A stretch of 64,000 nt of DNA from Nitrosarchaeum sp. (GCA_018334095.1 JAGXTE010000055.1:1-64000); one strand, 5' to 3'. Shown: positions 36,390 to 45,887, numbered from the stretch's first letter. The notes: generated by a model from the letters alone, not told the origin. Translations and numbers: made by a program.

Positions 36390-37194
36390 ACTGCGTTACT
36401 AGGTATTCTAATCTATCTACTAAATTTGTAGGGGAAAATTGAAATTCGGAGATTAATGAATCAATAGAAATTTTTGGAAATTTGATTAAGGTCGTATCAT
36501 TTTCCTCTACAGTACAACCAGTAATTTTAATTAATTTTGATATAATTTCTTTCGTTTTAATGTTTTTTCCGCTAGCCACATTGTATATTGTTTGAGTTCC
36601 TTTAGTAACAATTTTTGGGATAATTTCTACAACATCGTCAATTAACACATAGTCTTTTTCACTATCCATACTTGAATTGAGAGTTATCTTTTTTTCATTT
36701 ACTGCATTTTTGATTAAGGATGGAAGAAAATCATCAGATGTGAAATTATTGCCTACAACATTTGATAATCTAATGATTTTTACATTTTTATTTCTACTAT
36801 TAAGGCAAACAGATTCACCTAAAATTTTTGAAATGTTGTAGATATCATTTTTGTTATTTGAGTTAACAATTAGATCATTTTTTTCTTCGGTAGATTTTGA
36901 ATTTTGATATACTCGAGTAGATGATAAGTAAAGAAATGAATCAAATTGTACATTTTTAAGAATTTTTATTAGTTCACAAACATGTGAGTTTACTGTATCA
37001 AATGGTCTTTCACGAAAATCAGATGTAAGACCTATTGAAAAAATCACATGACCTAAATTTTTATCATGTGGAATATTATTCAAGTCATCAAAATTCTGAT
37101 ATTGAAAATTTTTGTTTTTAAAATAACTAATCAAATTAGAGCCAATAAACCCTTTTGAACCTATAACAGTGAATTTTGTCATTTTATCTCTCAT
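36367..37194 (-). CDS. NAD-dependent sugar epimerase/reductase (SDR)
   Basis: 275-aa extended SDR. Coenzyme motif GSKGFIGSNL (about 12-21), SSTRVYQNSK, and YNISKILGES with Tyr and Lys of the active site. It could epimerise or reduce a 4-keto sugar nucleotide. An internal ATG (37182, MTKFTVIGSKG) fits the family start. ATG 37194 shares one base with the stop of the methyltransferase gene, so translation is coupled. Confidence 0.75.
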   Translation of the reverse strand: MRDKMTKFTVIGSKGFIGSNLISYFKNKNFQYQNFDDLNNIPHDKNLGHVIFSIGLTSDFRERPFDTVNSHVCELIKILKNVQFDSFLYLSSTRVYQNSKSTEEKNDLIVNSNNKNDIYNISKILGESVCLNSRNKNVKIIRLSNVVGNNFTSDDFLPSLIKNAVNEKKITLNSSMDSEKDYVLIDDVVEIIPKIVTKGTQTIYNVASGKNIKTKEIISKLIKITGCTVEENDTTLIKFPKISIDSLISEFQFSPTNLVDRLEYLVTQYENYRNK

Positions 37195-37922
37195 TATTTA
37201 ATACACTTTAGAAATCCATCAGGACAAGATGTTATCAATAATTTCTTTTCAATAGCTTTATCAATTTTAAATCTTTTATCTGATTTTAAAAATTTCCTAA
37301 CAGCAGTTTTAGGATTATTACCTTTATCCCACGGTCTATTCTTAAAATAATTTTTTGGCATTTCCTCTATCATAGTATCGAAAACTACTATGTAACCTCC
37401 TTTTTGAACTAGTGGTGAATATGCCAATAACTCTTTGAGCACATGATTTTCAGTATGTTTTGAATCAAGTAAAACAAGAATTTTCTTTTTATTTTCAGCT
37501 ATTTTGTAAACTTGTTTGATGGTTTTTTTACTAGTTGAAGATCCCTCAATCATTTGAATTCTTTTTTTAAGTGGATGTTGATTTATGATCTTTTTATTAT
37601 GATCTCTAATATCGACATCTATTCCAAGAACAATTCCATTTCCAATTAAATCCAAAATAGATGCAGAGAGAATTAAAGAACCTCCATGAGCTATTCCAGT
37701 TTCTATGATCAAATCTGGTTTTAATTTCCAAATTAGCTCCTGAATAGCTACGATATCTTGTGGAAATTGAATGATAGGAATTCCTAACCAGGTAAAATGA
37801 TAGGAATATTGATAATCAAATGCATGAAGAAACCAGTCCTTACTCTTTTTGGAAAGAGATTTATCAATACTCATAAGACAAATATTTTTATCATTATTTT
37901 TATAAAATTCAGGTAGCGTCAT
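37194..37922 (-). CDS. CmcI-like SAM-dependent methyltransferase
   Basis: 242 aa of the cephalosporin-hydroxylase/rhamnosyl O-methyltransferase family. Family features are IIQFPQDIVAIQELIWKLKP, IIETGIAHGGS (SAM site, acidic residue Glu in IIETG), GIDVDIRDHN and VLLDSKHTENHV. In surface-glycan clusters such proteins O-methylate sugar hydroxyls. It overlaps the upstream radical-SAM gene by 4 nt. Confidence 0.82.
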   Translation of the reverse strand: MTLPEFYKNNDKNICLMSIDKSLSKKSKDWFLHAFDYQYSYHFTWLGIPIIQFPQDIVAIQELIWKLKPDLIIETGIAHGGSLILSASILDLIGNGIVLGIDVDIRDHNKKIINQHPLKKRIQMIEGSSTSKKTIKQVYKIAENKKKILVLLDSKHTENHVLKELLAYSPLVQKGGYIVVFDTMIEEMPKNYFKNRPWDKGNNPKTAVRKFLKSDKRFKIDKAIEKKLLITSCPDGFLKCIK

Positions 37923-39883
37923 TTTTGTATTAAAAAGTTTTCCTTTTCTTTTAATTGGCTTAGATGGATTTTATATTTTTGGTTTGGTCTTCCAAAAAAT
38001 ATTGTTTTCCAACACCAAGAGATTGAATCATTTTCAATAACTTTATTTTCATAATAATATGTTGTAGAAATTTTTTTTAGTTTTTCTTTATTGCTAAAAA
38101 AATCCTTCCAATCAAAATTAAATTGCGCAGATTTTATTTTGTTGTTATCATTTCTTGTAGTTAAGAGAAAAACGCTTAGTTTAGCTAGATCATTTAAGAC
38201 CATTTTAGGATTGTTTTTTCCCATTTTTTCTTCAAAGTAGATAAGAAAAGAATGGATCTCTTTTTCTAATACTTCTTTATCCCATGCCAATCTAGCCCAC
38301 GAAGCCTCCTCAATTGGCCACAAGATATTTCCTAATCTAGGATCATGATGATTCCATCCATGTCCAGAGTATCCTTTATTGATTATTTCTTTAACTTTGA
38401 GATACTCGTCTGAAAATATGCTTTTTTGGGTTTGACAGTACTCTAATAGAACATCAAAAAAATCCATAAATTTCAAATCATACATTTGATTGTAAAAGTT
38501 TGAAACATACTCCATTATTCCAAGATTGTGAAATGTTTGAACAAGCCATGCGTAAAGATACATTTTTTTTATATCATCTATGTCAAAAGAAAACGAACCG
38601 GTTGTAATTTCTTCAAATTCCTGCATTCCTCTATTGTTTATATCAGAATGTTGTAAGAAAATTGGAGATTTGATTTTTTTAATCTTGTATTTTTGAATAT
38701 AGCTTGGTTCAGCCATAGGCGCATTGGGAAATACACCGCAATTGTAAATGTAAATTGAGCCAATTTTTGTATCAGAAATTATTGTTTCTAATCCATCTTT
38801 AAAACTAGAAATTGTTTCTCCTGGCAACCCCATAATAATTTCAGTGTAAGTAGGCAATCCCTCCTTGTCAAATGTTTCAGTTAATTCAGAAAATTTTTTA
38901 AATTTGATATTTTCACGTTTAATGATCTTTAATGTAGCAGGATCCATGGATTGAACTGACAATGTAACTGCTCTTAGAATCCCTGCATCTTGTAATTCCT
39001 TAGCTATTGGTATAATTTTTTCTGAGGAAAATTTTGCAAATGTAGGATGAAATGTTTCTGGATAGCCAGTGGATTTTGCAACTTCTTTTAGCTTTGTAGC
39101 AATTTTCATATCACGTTCCTGATAAATGCCAAAATTTGCGTCACAACAATCAATGTAAGGAATTTTGTTTTTACCAAACCATTCTATTTCTTTTATTAGT
39201 TTTTCTTCATCAAATTTAGTCATTCTAGTTGCAGTTGCACTACCCCAGTCACAAAAGGTACATCCATAAGGACATCCCCGCAGTGTTTCCCACGCTGCAA
39301 TCCATTCTACATTTGAATTCTTATCTACTAATTCCCAAATTATTCCTGTCAAGTATGGAGATGGAAGGCTAGAAAAATCACTGATTCTAATTCGTGGCGG
39401 GTTTTTAAAATATCTAGTTTCCACTCCTTCAATGTTTTCATAATTTTTATCTTTTAGATATGCATATAGAATTTGTTCAAGAGTAATTTCACCTTCACCA
39501 TGTACCAGAATATCTACAAACGGGTATTTTGCAAAGAATTCTGGATCATTATTTGGCACATGCGGACCACCAAAGATGATTGTGCAATCTGGATTTTGTT
39601 CTTTTACATTTTTGGCCAGATATGTAGTTATTTCCCAGTTCCATACATAACATGAACATAGTAAGATATCACAATCTCGAGATTTTTTAATATATTCATC
39701 CACATAATTCCTAAAGACAAATGTTTTTTCAAAATAAAGATTTGATTCCAATTCTTTTTTACTTTTAATATATGATACAAGTGTTCCAATACTATATGGA
39801 AGATGAATTCTATTTCTATATTGAAAATTAAACTGTGAACTGCATATTTTAACCATATTTGAATTTGATATGATTTTATCCAT
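37919..39883 (-). CDS. Class B-type radical SAM protein with B12-binding-like domain
   Basis: 654 aa. Residues ~20-150 form a cobalamin-binding-like Rossmann domain (DILLCSCYVWNWE, IIFGGPHVP, VDILVHGEGE) without the DxHxxG motif. The radical-SAM core has CPYGCTFC (Cys204, 208, 211), followed by barrel elements such as EIIMGLPGET. The last ~200 residues are helical and unassigned. Members methylate unreactive carbons or do other radical chemistry. Its place in a CDP-sugar operon suggests C-methylation or rearrangement of a sugar. The Rfb genes lie directly upstream. Confidence 0.78.
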   Translation of the reverse strand: MDKIISNSNMVKICSSQFNFQYRNRIHLPYSIGTLVSYIKSKKELESNLYFEKTFVFRNYVDEYIKKSRDCDILLCSCYVWNWEITTYLAKNVKEQNPDCTIIFGGPHVPNNDPEFFAKYPFVDILVHGEGEITLEQILYAYLKDKNYENIEGVETRYFKNPPRIRISDFSSLPSPYLTGIIWELVDKNSNVEWIAAWETLRGCPYGCTFCDWGSATATRMTKFDEEKLIKEIEWFGKNKIPYIDCCDANFGIYQERDMKIATKLKEVAKSTGYPETFHPTFAKFSSEKIIPIAKELQDAGILRAVTLSVQSMDPATLKIIKRENIKFKKFSELTETFDKEGLPTYTEIIMGLPGETISSFKDGLETIISDTKIGSIYIYNCGVFPNAPMAEPSYIQKYKIKKIKSPIFLQHSDINNRGMQEFEEITTGSFSFDIDDIKKMYLYAWLVQTFHNLGIMEYVSNFYNQMYDLKFMDFFDVLLEYCQTQKSIFSDEYLKVKEIINKGYSGHGWNHHDPRLGNILWPIEEASWARLAWDKEVLEKEIHSFLIYFEEKMGKNNPKMVLNDLAKLSVFLLTTRNDNNKIKSAQFNFDWKDFFSNKEKLKKISTTYYYENKVIENDSISWCWKTIFFGRPNQKYKIHLSQLKEKENFLIQK

Positions 39884-39909
39884 TAACCTTCCTATTTGTT
39901 CTCATGAAG

Positions 39910-40458
39910 TTATTTGATTGTTCTAGAAATTTCTGAAAATTTCTTCCATGACTTATCTTTTTTAGAAACAGTTGTGACTGAAATAGGCCATTTTATACAA
40001 AATTCATCATCATCCCATCTTATTCCCCGTTCATATTTAGGCATATAATATTCAGAATTCTGATAAAATACCTCAGTTTCATCCTCTAAAGTTAGAAATC
40101 CATGTGCGAATCCCTTTGGAACAAAAAGTAATTTGTAGTCAGATGATTGTAATTTAATTCCAAACCATTTTTTGTAGGTAGAAGATTTTGGTCTAAGATC
40201 AATTATCACGTCAAAGATACTCCCTCTAGTACAACGAATTAATTTATCTTCTCTGTAAGGAGATATTTGGTAATGCAAACCACGGATTGTGCCTTTCTTC
40301 TTTGAAAATGAAATATTACAATTTACTATTTTAGATGCTAGATCTTTTTTTGAAAAAATATTTTTATCCCATACTCTAGTCATAAATCCCCTATGATCAC
40401 TTTTTTTTTCTAAAGAGATCACAAATGAGCCAGATAATTTAGTTTCACGAAATAACAT
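39910..40458 (-). CDS. RfbC-like cupin sugar 3(,5)-epimerase
   Basis: 182 aa of the dTDP-4-dehydrorhamnose 3,5-epimerase family. It has GTIRGLHYQ with the catalytic-base His, RCTRGSIFDVIIDLR, and FVPKGFAHGFLTLED. Because the operon makes a CDP-4-keto-6-deoxyhexose (rfbF/rfbG) and no dTDP genes are seen, the substrate is probably CDP-linked. It overlaps the 3' end of rfbG by 14 nt. Confidence 0.83.
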   Translation of the reverse strand: MLFRETKLSGSFVISLEKKSDHRGFMTRVWDKNIFSKKDLASKIVNCNISFSKKKGTIRGLHYQISPYREDKLIRCTRGSIFDVIIDLRPKSSTYKKWFGIKLQSSDYKLLFVPKGFAHGFLTLEDETEVFYQNSEYYMPKYERGIRWDDDEFCIKWPISVTTVSKKDKSWKKFSEISRTIK

Positions 40459-41520
40459 TTTCTAATCCAATATAGTCATCAAGTTGTTTATTACTTATTT
40501 CATTCATATTTTGATTTGTTCTAAATTTGTCATACCATTCAATTGTTTTATCTAAAGTTGTGTTTAAATCAAATTTAGGTTGCCAACCAAGTTCAGTGTG
40601 TGATTTTGAAGAATCTAAAAAAAGTTTTTGTTCTTCATGAAATGATTCTTGTTTTAATGTCTCAATATTAAAATTCCATTTTGAATTTAATTTTTGAACA
40701 ATCCAACTAACAGGTTGAATTTCCTTCGTGTCAGGACCAAAATTCCATGAGCCTGAAAATTGTTGTCCATCATCCCAAAGCTTTTCAATTAACAAAAGAT
40801 ATCCACGAAGAAGATCTAGGACATGTTGCCAAGGCCTGATAGCATTAGGGTTTCTAATTTCAATTTTTTTATTTTCCAAAAATCCTCGCACAATATCAGG
40901 TATTAGTCTTCCAGAACCCCAATCACCTCCACCTATTACATTTCCAGCTCTTGCAGAAGCTAATGCAATTTTATGATTTTCAAAATTTTCAGAATTAAAA
41001 AGGATTTTCTATAAGAGGTTGTAATTAATTCTGAACAGCTTTTACTACTGCTATATGGATCAAATCCTCCTAAAGGATCATCCTCTTTGAATGGTCGTCC
41101 TAATGGAAGTGGTTTATAACATTTATCGCTTGTAACATTGAGGACTACTCTTACAAAATTAGTTTTTCTTACAGATTCAAGAAGATTTAGAGTGCCTAAA
41201 ACATTTGTTGTATAGGTTTCATGAGGTTCAACATATGATTTTTTTACGATTGATTGAGCTGCCATGTGAATAATGATTTCAGGTCGAAATTTTTCTATAG
41301 TTTGTGAGAGTTTTTCTTGATCTCGTATGTCAGCAAAAACAGTTGTCATAACATTGTTTACGTTAGCAGATTCAAACATACTAGGTTGAGTAGGAATTGA
41401 TTTTGAAAATCCTATCACTTGTGTATTTAATTTTTTTAACCATAGGCTTAACCAACTTCCTTTGAAGCCAGTATTGCCAGTTAGAAGTATTTTTTTATTT
41501 TTCCAAAAATCATTATTCAT
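40445..41520 (-). pseudogene. rfbG: CDP-glucose 4,6-dehydratase, broken by a one-base frameshift
   Basis: The 5' part (41520 to about 41000) encodes the NAD site GNTGFKGSW, HMAAQSIV, TSDKCY and PYSSSKSCSE. The frame then runs into a stop. One base added to the T5 run (plus-strand A5 at 40997-41001) restores one 358-aa protein continuing FFNSENFENHKIALASAR, then AGNVIGGGDWGSGRLIPDIV, then the 3' part (RPWQHVLDLL, GWQPKFDL). That length and these motifs are exactly those of CDP-glucose 4,6-dehydratase. Start ATG 41520 overlaps the rfbF stop as ATGA. Every other position looks intact, so the lesion is recent, slippage-prone, or a sequencing error. Confidence 0.9.
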
Positions 41521-42287
41521 TTCCATATTTTCCAAGGAGCCTTATTTTGTCGCCAGAGTTCTTCAAGCATATTTTTATCACGTAACGTATCTAATGGTTG
41601 CCAAAATCCTGTGTGCTTAAAAGCAGATAGTTGATTTTTTTTAGTTAGTTGTTGTAACGGTTCTTGTTCTAATATTGTAAAATCATTTTGTAAAAATTCA
41701 AAAATAGCAGGCTCAAATATGAAAAATCCCCCATTTATCCAATTTCCATCACCAGTTGGTTTTTCTTTAAATTGAGATATTTTATTATCATGTATTTCTA
41801 AATTCCCCCATCTCCCAGGAGGTTGAACAGCAGTTATTGTAGCAAATGTATTTTTTTGCTTATGAAAATTAATTAATTCAGAGATATTGACATCGGCAAC
41901 ACCATCACCATAAGTTAAACAAAAAGCATCGTCTTCAACATACTCTTTTACTTTTTTTAATCTTCCACCAGTCATAGTTTCTAAACCAGTATCAGCTAAA
42001 GTAACTGTCCATGGTTCAACATGTTTGTGATGTACTTCCATCTTATTATCAGACAGATGAAATGTAACATCAGACATATGAAGAAAATAATTTGCAAAAT
42101 ATTCTTTTATCATATATCCTTTGTAACCACAACAAATTATGAAATCATTAATACCATATGAAGAATAAATTTTCATAACATGCCAAAGGATTGGTTTTCC
42201 TCCTATCTCAATCATAGGTTTTGGTTTAAGATGAGTCTCTTCACTAATTCTAGTTCCAAATCCACCTGCTAAAATTACTGCTTTCAT
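41517..42287 (-). CDS. rfbF: Glucose-1-phosphate cytidylyltransferase
   Basis: 256-aa nucleotidyltransferase. The N-terminal VILAGGFGTRISEETHLKPK is the family signature, with LTYGDGVADV holding the metal-binding Asp and PPGRWGNLE, ENGGFF-like WINGGFFIFE and GFWQPLDTLRD as in RfbF/DdhA. It makes CDP-glucose from CTP and glucose-1-phosphate, the first committed step for CDP-deoxy sugars. It is first in the operon rfbF-rfbG-rfbC-like-radical SAM-methyltransferase. The start is an ATG with a near-perfect family N-terminus. Confidence 0.93.
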   Translation of the reverse strand: MKAVILAGGFGTRISEETHLKPKPMIEIGGKPILWHVMKIYSSYGINDFIICCGYKGYMIKEYFANYFLHMSDVTFHLSDNKMEVHHKHVEPWTVTLADTGLETMTGGRLKKVKEYVEDDAFCLTYGDGVADVNISELINFHKQKNTFATITAVQPPGRWGNLEIHDNKISQFKEKPTGDGNWINGGFFIFEPAIFEFLQNDFTILEQEPLQQLTKKNQLSAFKHTGFWQPLDTLRDKNMLEELWRQNKAPWKIWK

Positions 42288-42347
42288 CTGTAAATCAGAA
42301 GTAGATGGAATACATCATAAGCGTTTTGTCATAGTTTGAGATTAAAT

Positions 42348-43463
42348 TCAAACTAAGTTTTTATATGATTCAAAGATTTTTGGAAAAATTATTGACCATG
42401 AATAATGTGAGTTCACATTTCTATTATTCATACTTTCGAATTTGTCTTTTTCATCAATAATTTGCATGGTTTTTTGAGTTAAAGTATCATCAAAAGAGAT
42501 TAAACTCCCAAATCCCAGTTCACAAAGATGTTGATTTCCCCCCGCAGGAGTAGTGACAAACGGCAATCCCAAAGATGCAGATTCCAGTAAAACAGTACTC
42601 AACCCCTCAGCATAAGACGTCTGCAATAACAAATCAGATGATTTCATGTAATCCCTAATTTCTTTAGGTGTTTTTGTACCTAAAAATGAAACATGATTAT
42701 CGATTTTTAGTTCATGACATAACCGCTTCAGATTGCTTTGCTCGCCACCATCAGGGCCTATAAGATACAGATGTGCGTTAGGTTTTTGTTTTATTAATTC
42801 AGGCATTGCATTAATCATCATCTTTTGGTTTTTAATCCAGCTCAGCTGCCCTACTGACAAAAGGATAGGATCCCCTTTAAGATCAATCTTTGTAGCGTCT
42901 TCAAAGAACACATCAGATACTCCTGGTGGAATTATGCTAATCTTTGATTCGTCTACTCCTATCTCTTTGTAAAAGTCATAATCGTACTGAGATAACGCAA
43001 TTAGGTGATCACACAAAAGCAAAGTCTTCTTGCCAATCTTATCGTCATAAATCTCGCGAAGAAAATCAAACGGTGAGCTTTGCGAAATTATTTTTTGTTT
43101 TTTTAGCTTGTGCAAGTCCATCCCGGTAAACCCATGGCTTGTCATTACAAGCTTGTATCCTAGTTTTTTTTTCAGGCGCGCTGCCTTGTCAGAGTGATAG
43201 TACCCATATGTGTTTGTATGAATGACATCAAATTTTTCTTGTCTTAGTATTTTTTCAAGCCCTCTCCAAATATTGTACTCTCCAATCTTAAAGAAGCTTG
43301 GCAGACGGATTATTTTAAAATCATATTTTGAATCATCGTGATCGTTTTGAGATGTGATTACAGTAACGTCAATTTTTTCTTTGGATAGTCTGGCTGCAAT
43401 CTCTTCTACATATTTTTCAGCCCCCCCTCCAGGAAAGCGCTGAACCAAGAGCCCTATCTTCAT
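42348..43463 (-). CDS. Family 4 glycosyltransferase
   Basis: 371-aa GT-B enzyme. The N-terminal RFPGGGAEKYVEEIA is the typical Gly-rich loop, IIPPGV the domain hinge and the donor-site motif SSDLLLQTSYAEGLSTVLLE has the E-x7-E pattern. It is the last glycan gene before the replication protein. The base composition is less AT-rich than the genes at 21-40 kb, so this may be where the core genome resumes. Confidence 0.87.
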   Translation of the reverse strand: MKIGLLVQRFPGGGAEKYVEEIAARLSKEKIDVTVITSQNDHDDSKYDFKIIRLPSFFKIGEYNIWRGLEKILRQEKFDVIHTNTYGYYHSDKAARLKKKLGYKLVMTSHGFTGMDLHKLKKQKIISQSSPFDFLREIYDDKIGKKTLLLCDHLIALSQYDYDFYKEIGVDESKISIIPPGVSDVFFEDATKIDLKGDPILLSVGQLSWIKNQKMMINAMPELIKQKPNAHLYLIGPDGGEQSNLKRLCHELKIDNHVSFLGTKTPKEIRDYMKSSDLLLQTSYAEGLSTVLLESASLGLPFVTTPAGGNQHLCELGFGSLISFDDTLTQKTMQIIDEKDKFESMNNRNVNSHYSWSIIFPKIFESYKNLV

Positions 43464-43499
43464 AAAAAACAGATGTTTTTCTTGAATTTTAATTGTAGT

Positions 43500-44807
43500 T
43501 TAATCAGACATCATTTTTGCATATCGGGCAATCATGTTTGCTCGTTTTGGCCCCAGACTTTTCTTAAGATCTTCCAGTTCATCTTGAATTTCTTTATCAC
43601 GAATTACTCCATCAAACCACTCCTTGCCTATGGAAGGCCCAACCAACTCAGGCGATATCTTTAGCTTGTACTCCTTTCCATAGCCATGCCGTCCTCTAGA
43701 GTAGGCACGAGATACGACCAGGCCAGAATTCTCAAGCTCTACTAGCAAATCAGATACTCGACGGTAAGAGAGTGGCTTTTCATTTTTAGCTACCATATCG
43801 CTATACTTTTTGTATATTGCAGATGTAGCACTCCATGGCTGCTCGCCAAGTATTGCCAGACTGCAGATAGAGGCTGCCACACACCTCATGTGGTATGTAG
43901 AAGAGGCTAGAATTTCAGAGGCCCGGTCTTTTTGTAATAGTTTTAGCGCCGAGTCTATGTTTTCTCTAGTAATTGTTCCATCACATATCTCGCCTGCAGT
44001 TCGCAGCAAGTCCAGTGCCCTTCTTGCATCGCCGTGATCAGATGATGATAAAGAAGAACAGTATTCTAACACGTCTTTATGTACAGGAATTTTAAATGCC
44101 CTCTCGGATCTGTCCTGCAGTATGCCAAGTATATCTGATTTGGAATAAGGAGAAAACGAGACATAAGTCGAACCCATTCTTGACTTGACACGATCATCAA
44201 GATCATACTCTTGCAATGCGTTGTTTGATATGCTAATCATGCAAAGCCACTTGTCTTTCTCGCGCAGGTTCTCCTCCATCTGTAACAGCTTGTATACAAA
44301 GTCAGATGGATTTCCACGAGAGTCAGAAAATATCACGTCATACTCGTCAAGTACTAACACAAAATACTTTTTTTGCTCTTGCTCTAAAATTAATTCTATT
44401 TGAGATTGTATGCAGTCAACTGCCTTGTTTAGTCCAACTGCACTTGAAAGAGATGTGCTACCAAGATTTCCCAAAATCAAGTTAGCACAACCAAATATTG
44501 TTTGTACTTTACGTAGATTTACAAATCTATACGATATTACATCAGATAAATTTTCACAGACAAACTTTACAACAGTAGATTTTCCAGATCCGCTTCTTCC
44601 ATAAACTGATACAAAGGGAACAACAAAGCCGTCCTGTAAACTCATTATGCTTGAAAGAATCTTTTCAGATTCTATCTCACGTCCAATAATTTTTGATATA
44701 TTACACATAGAATCAAGATATCTCTTCTCGGCAAATACAGAGTCTTTTTGCTCTATTTTCCTGCGTATTTCTGCAATCTTTTGTCTTGTCAGTTCCATTG
44801 GCAACAC
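43500..44807 (-). CDS. Orc1/Cdc6 replication initiator
   Basis: 435-aa AAA+ ATPase. Walker A is GRSGSGKST (residues 70-78), Walker B VLVLDEYD (about 150-157), with sensor 1 SISNN and sensor 2 GDARRALDLL. A C-terminal winged helix (about 315-400) binds origin DNA. It recruits the MCM helicase at an origin. Start may be GTG 44807 or ATG 44798. A TATA-like box is at 44842-44848. In many archaea the origin lies next to this gene; the flanking gap here is only 51 bp and shows one palindrome (CAGTACTG, 44819-44826) but no obvious origin-box array. Confidence 0.92.
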   Translation of the reverse strand: MLPMELTRQKIAEIRRKIEQKDSVFAEKRYLDSMCNISKIIGREIESEKILSSIMSLQDGFVVPFVSVYGRSGSGKSTVVKFVCENLSDVISYRFVNLRKVQTIFGCANLILGNLGSTSLSSAVGLNKAVDCIQSQIELILEQEQKKYFVLVLDEYDVIFSDSRGNPSDFVYKLLQMEENLREKDKWLCMISISNNALQEYDLDDRVKSRMGSTYVSFSPYSKSDILGILQDRSERAFKIPVHKDVLEYCSSLSSSDHGDARRALDLLRTAGEICDGTITRENIDSALKLLQKDRASEILASSTYHMRCVAASICSLAILGEQPWSATSAIYKKYSDMVAKNEKPLSYRRVSDLLVELENSGLVVSRAYSRGRHGYGKEYKLKISPELVGPSIGKEWFDGVIRDKEIQDELEDLKKSLGPKRANMIARYAKMMSD

Positions 44808-44841
44808 ATATATGGTGTACAGTACTGGTACGGTATATTAC

Positions 44842-44848
44842 TTTATAA
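44842..44848 (-). promoter_or_regulatory. TATA-like box of orc1/cdc6
   Basis: TTATAAA on the minus strand, about 38-47 nt upstream of the two candidate starts. This gives a leader of roughly 13-22 nt. Confidence 0.35.
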
Positions 44849-44858
44849 GGATATCGCT

Positions 44859-45869
44859 TTAGAGACGTTCTTTGACAAATTTTATAGAATCTACAGTTGA
44901 AGGGTTTACTTTTTGCCTTATAGAATAGTAAATTGTGGAATAATCAAGCAAGTATATGAGATTTATCAGCTTTGAGAATATACTGCCATCTACGCTAAAG
45001 ATTTCCCTGTATGGAATTTCAGCCTCTTCAAAGTATTCTTTTAGGATATCCCATCTTTCTTTGGTTTTGATGTAATCGTCTTTTCCGCGCAGTAAAATTG
45101 GGACTACGTTTGAGTGTTTTTCCCAAGATACAATGCCGTTATGACATGCCTCGACTACGTCTTCAGCTATTGCATGTGTCTTGGAATTTTCTTGTAGCAT
45201 GTTTTTAAAACGTATTGCAGCTGGCTGTAAACCCCACGGATAGTAAATTAGTGGAATTCCGTCAATCCAGCGAGCCAAAGATAATGCAGGATTGCTCTCT
45301 GTAAGGTTTGATGATGATATCTTATTTTTAGTGTCATCCATTTTTGTAAAAGATTCTTCAATGTCATGTTTTGAGACAGGGGTTATAGGTCCCAGAATTT
45401 TTAGTATCGAATAAAGATATACAACAAACGATGCGCGTGGTGAATGAATTGCCGGAATTTTCCTATGTTCAATAGAATTTTTTGAACAAAATGATTCCAT
45501 TTTTCCGCCAGAAGAAAACGCAATAATTTTACAATCAGTCTTTTTTGCAGAGTCCAGTACAGATAGTGTTTCATCAGTATCTCCTGAAATGCTGGTAGTT
45601 ATTACAAGTGTTTTTGAATCAACAGTCTTTGGCAGATGATAACCTTTTGTAACAGATACGTGAATGTCATCATTTGATAAAATTGATGATAAGAAATCAC
45701 CAATTGCACCTGAGCCGCCCATGCCGGCAAATACAATATTATCAATGTCAGAAAAATCAGCAATCTCATAATCAGCATTATAAGACTCGCGAGAGATTTG
45801 ATTCCATTTGTCATATACCTGATACATGCCCTTTGAATCAAATTGCTTTAATGAAGAAAGATCAATCAT
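44859..45869 (-). CDS. Bifunctional phosphoglucose/phosphomannose isomerase
   Basis: 336 aa. The SIS domain starts NIVFAGMGGSGAIGDFL (about 46-62), followed by TSISGDTDETL, the sugar-phosphate binding motif, and FSSGGKMESF. The C-terminal half carries catalytic residues typical of the archaeal PGI/PMI family (Arg/Glu/His in PRASF, CHNGIVSWEK). It interconverts glucose-6-P, fructose-6-P and mannose-6-P, linking gluconeogenesis with sugar nucleotide synthesis. ATG start with TATA-like TTATATTATTT at 45888-45897. Confidence 0.9.
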   Translation of the reverse strand: MIDLSSLKQFDSKGMYQVYDKWNQISRESYNADYEIADFSDIDNIVFAGMGGSGAIGDFLSSILSNDDIHVSVTKGYHLPKTVDSKTLVITTSISGDTDETLSVLDSAKKTDCKIIAFSSGGKMESFCSKNSIEHRKIPAIHSPRASFVVYLYSILKILGPITPVSKHDIEESFTKMDDTKNKISSSNLTESNPALSLARWIDGIPLIYYPWGLQPAAIRFKNMLQENSKTHAIAEDVVEACHNGIVSWEKHSNVVPILLRGKDDYIKTKERWDILKEYFEEAEIPYREIFSVDGSIFSKLINLIYLLDYSTIYYSIRQKVNPSTVDSIKFVKERL

Positions 45870-45887
45870 TACAAACTTGATCGAAGG

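Noticed and set aside
40728-40976. 82-aa plus-strand frame across the rfbG break
   Set aside because: It is the antisense of conserved dehydratase sequence, which is recovered by one base change on the minus strand.
20000-43500. Island borders marked by a tRNA, integrase or direct repeats
   Set aside because: I found no integrase, transposase or tRNA at either edge and no obvious long direct repeat, so no mobile element is called.
44817-44833. Repeated GTAC/CAGTACTG motifs upstream of orc1/cdc6 as an origin
   Set aside because: Too short and too few copies for an origin-recognition array; retained only as a possible autoregulatory site.
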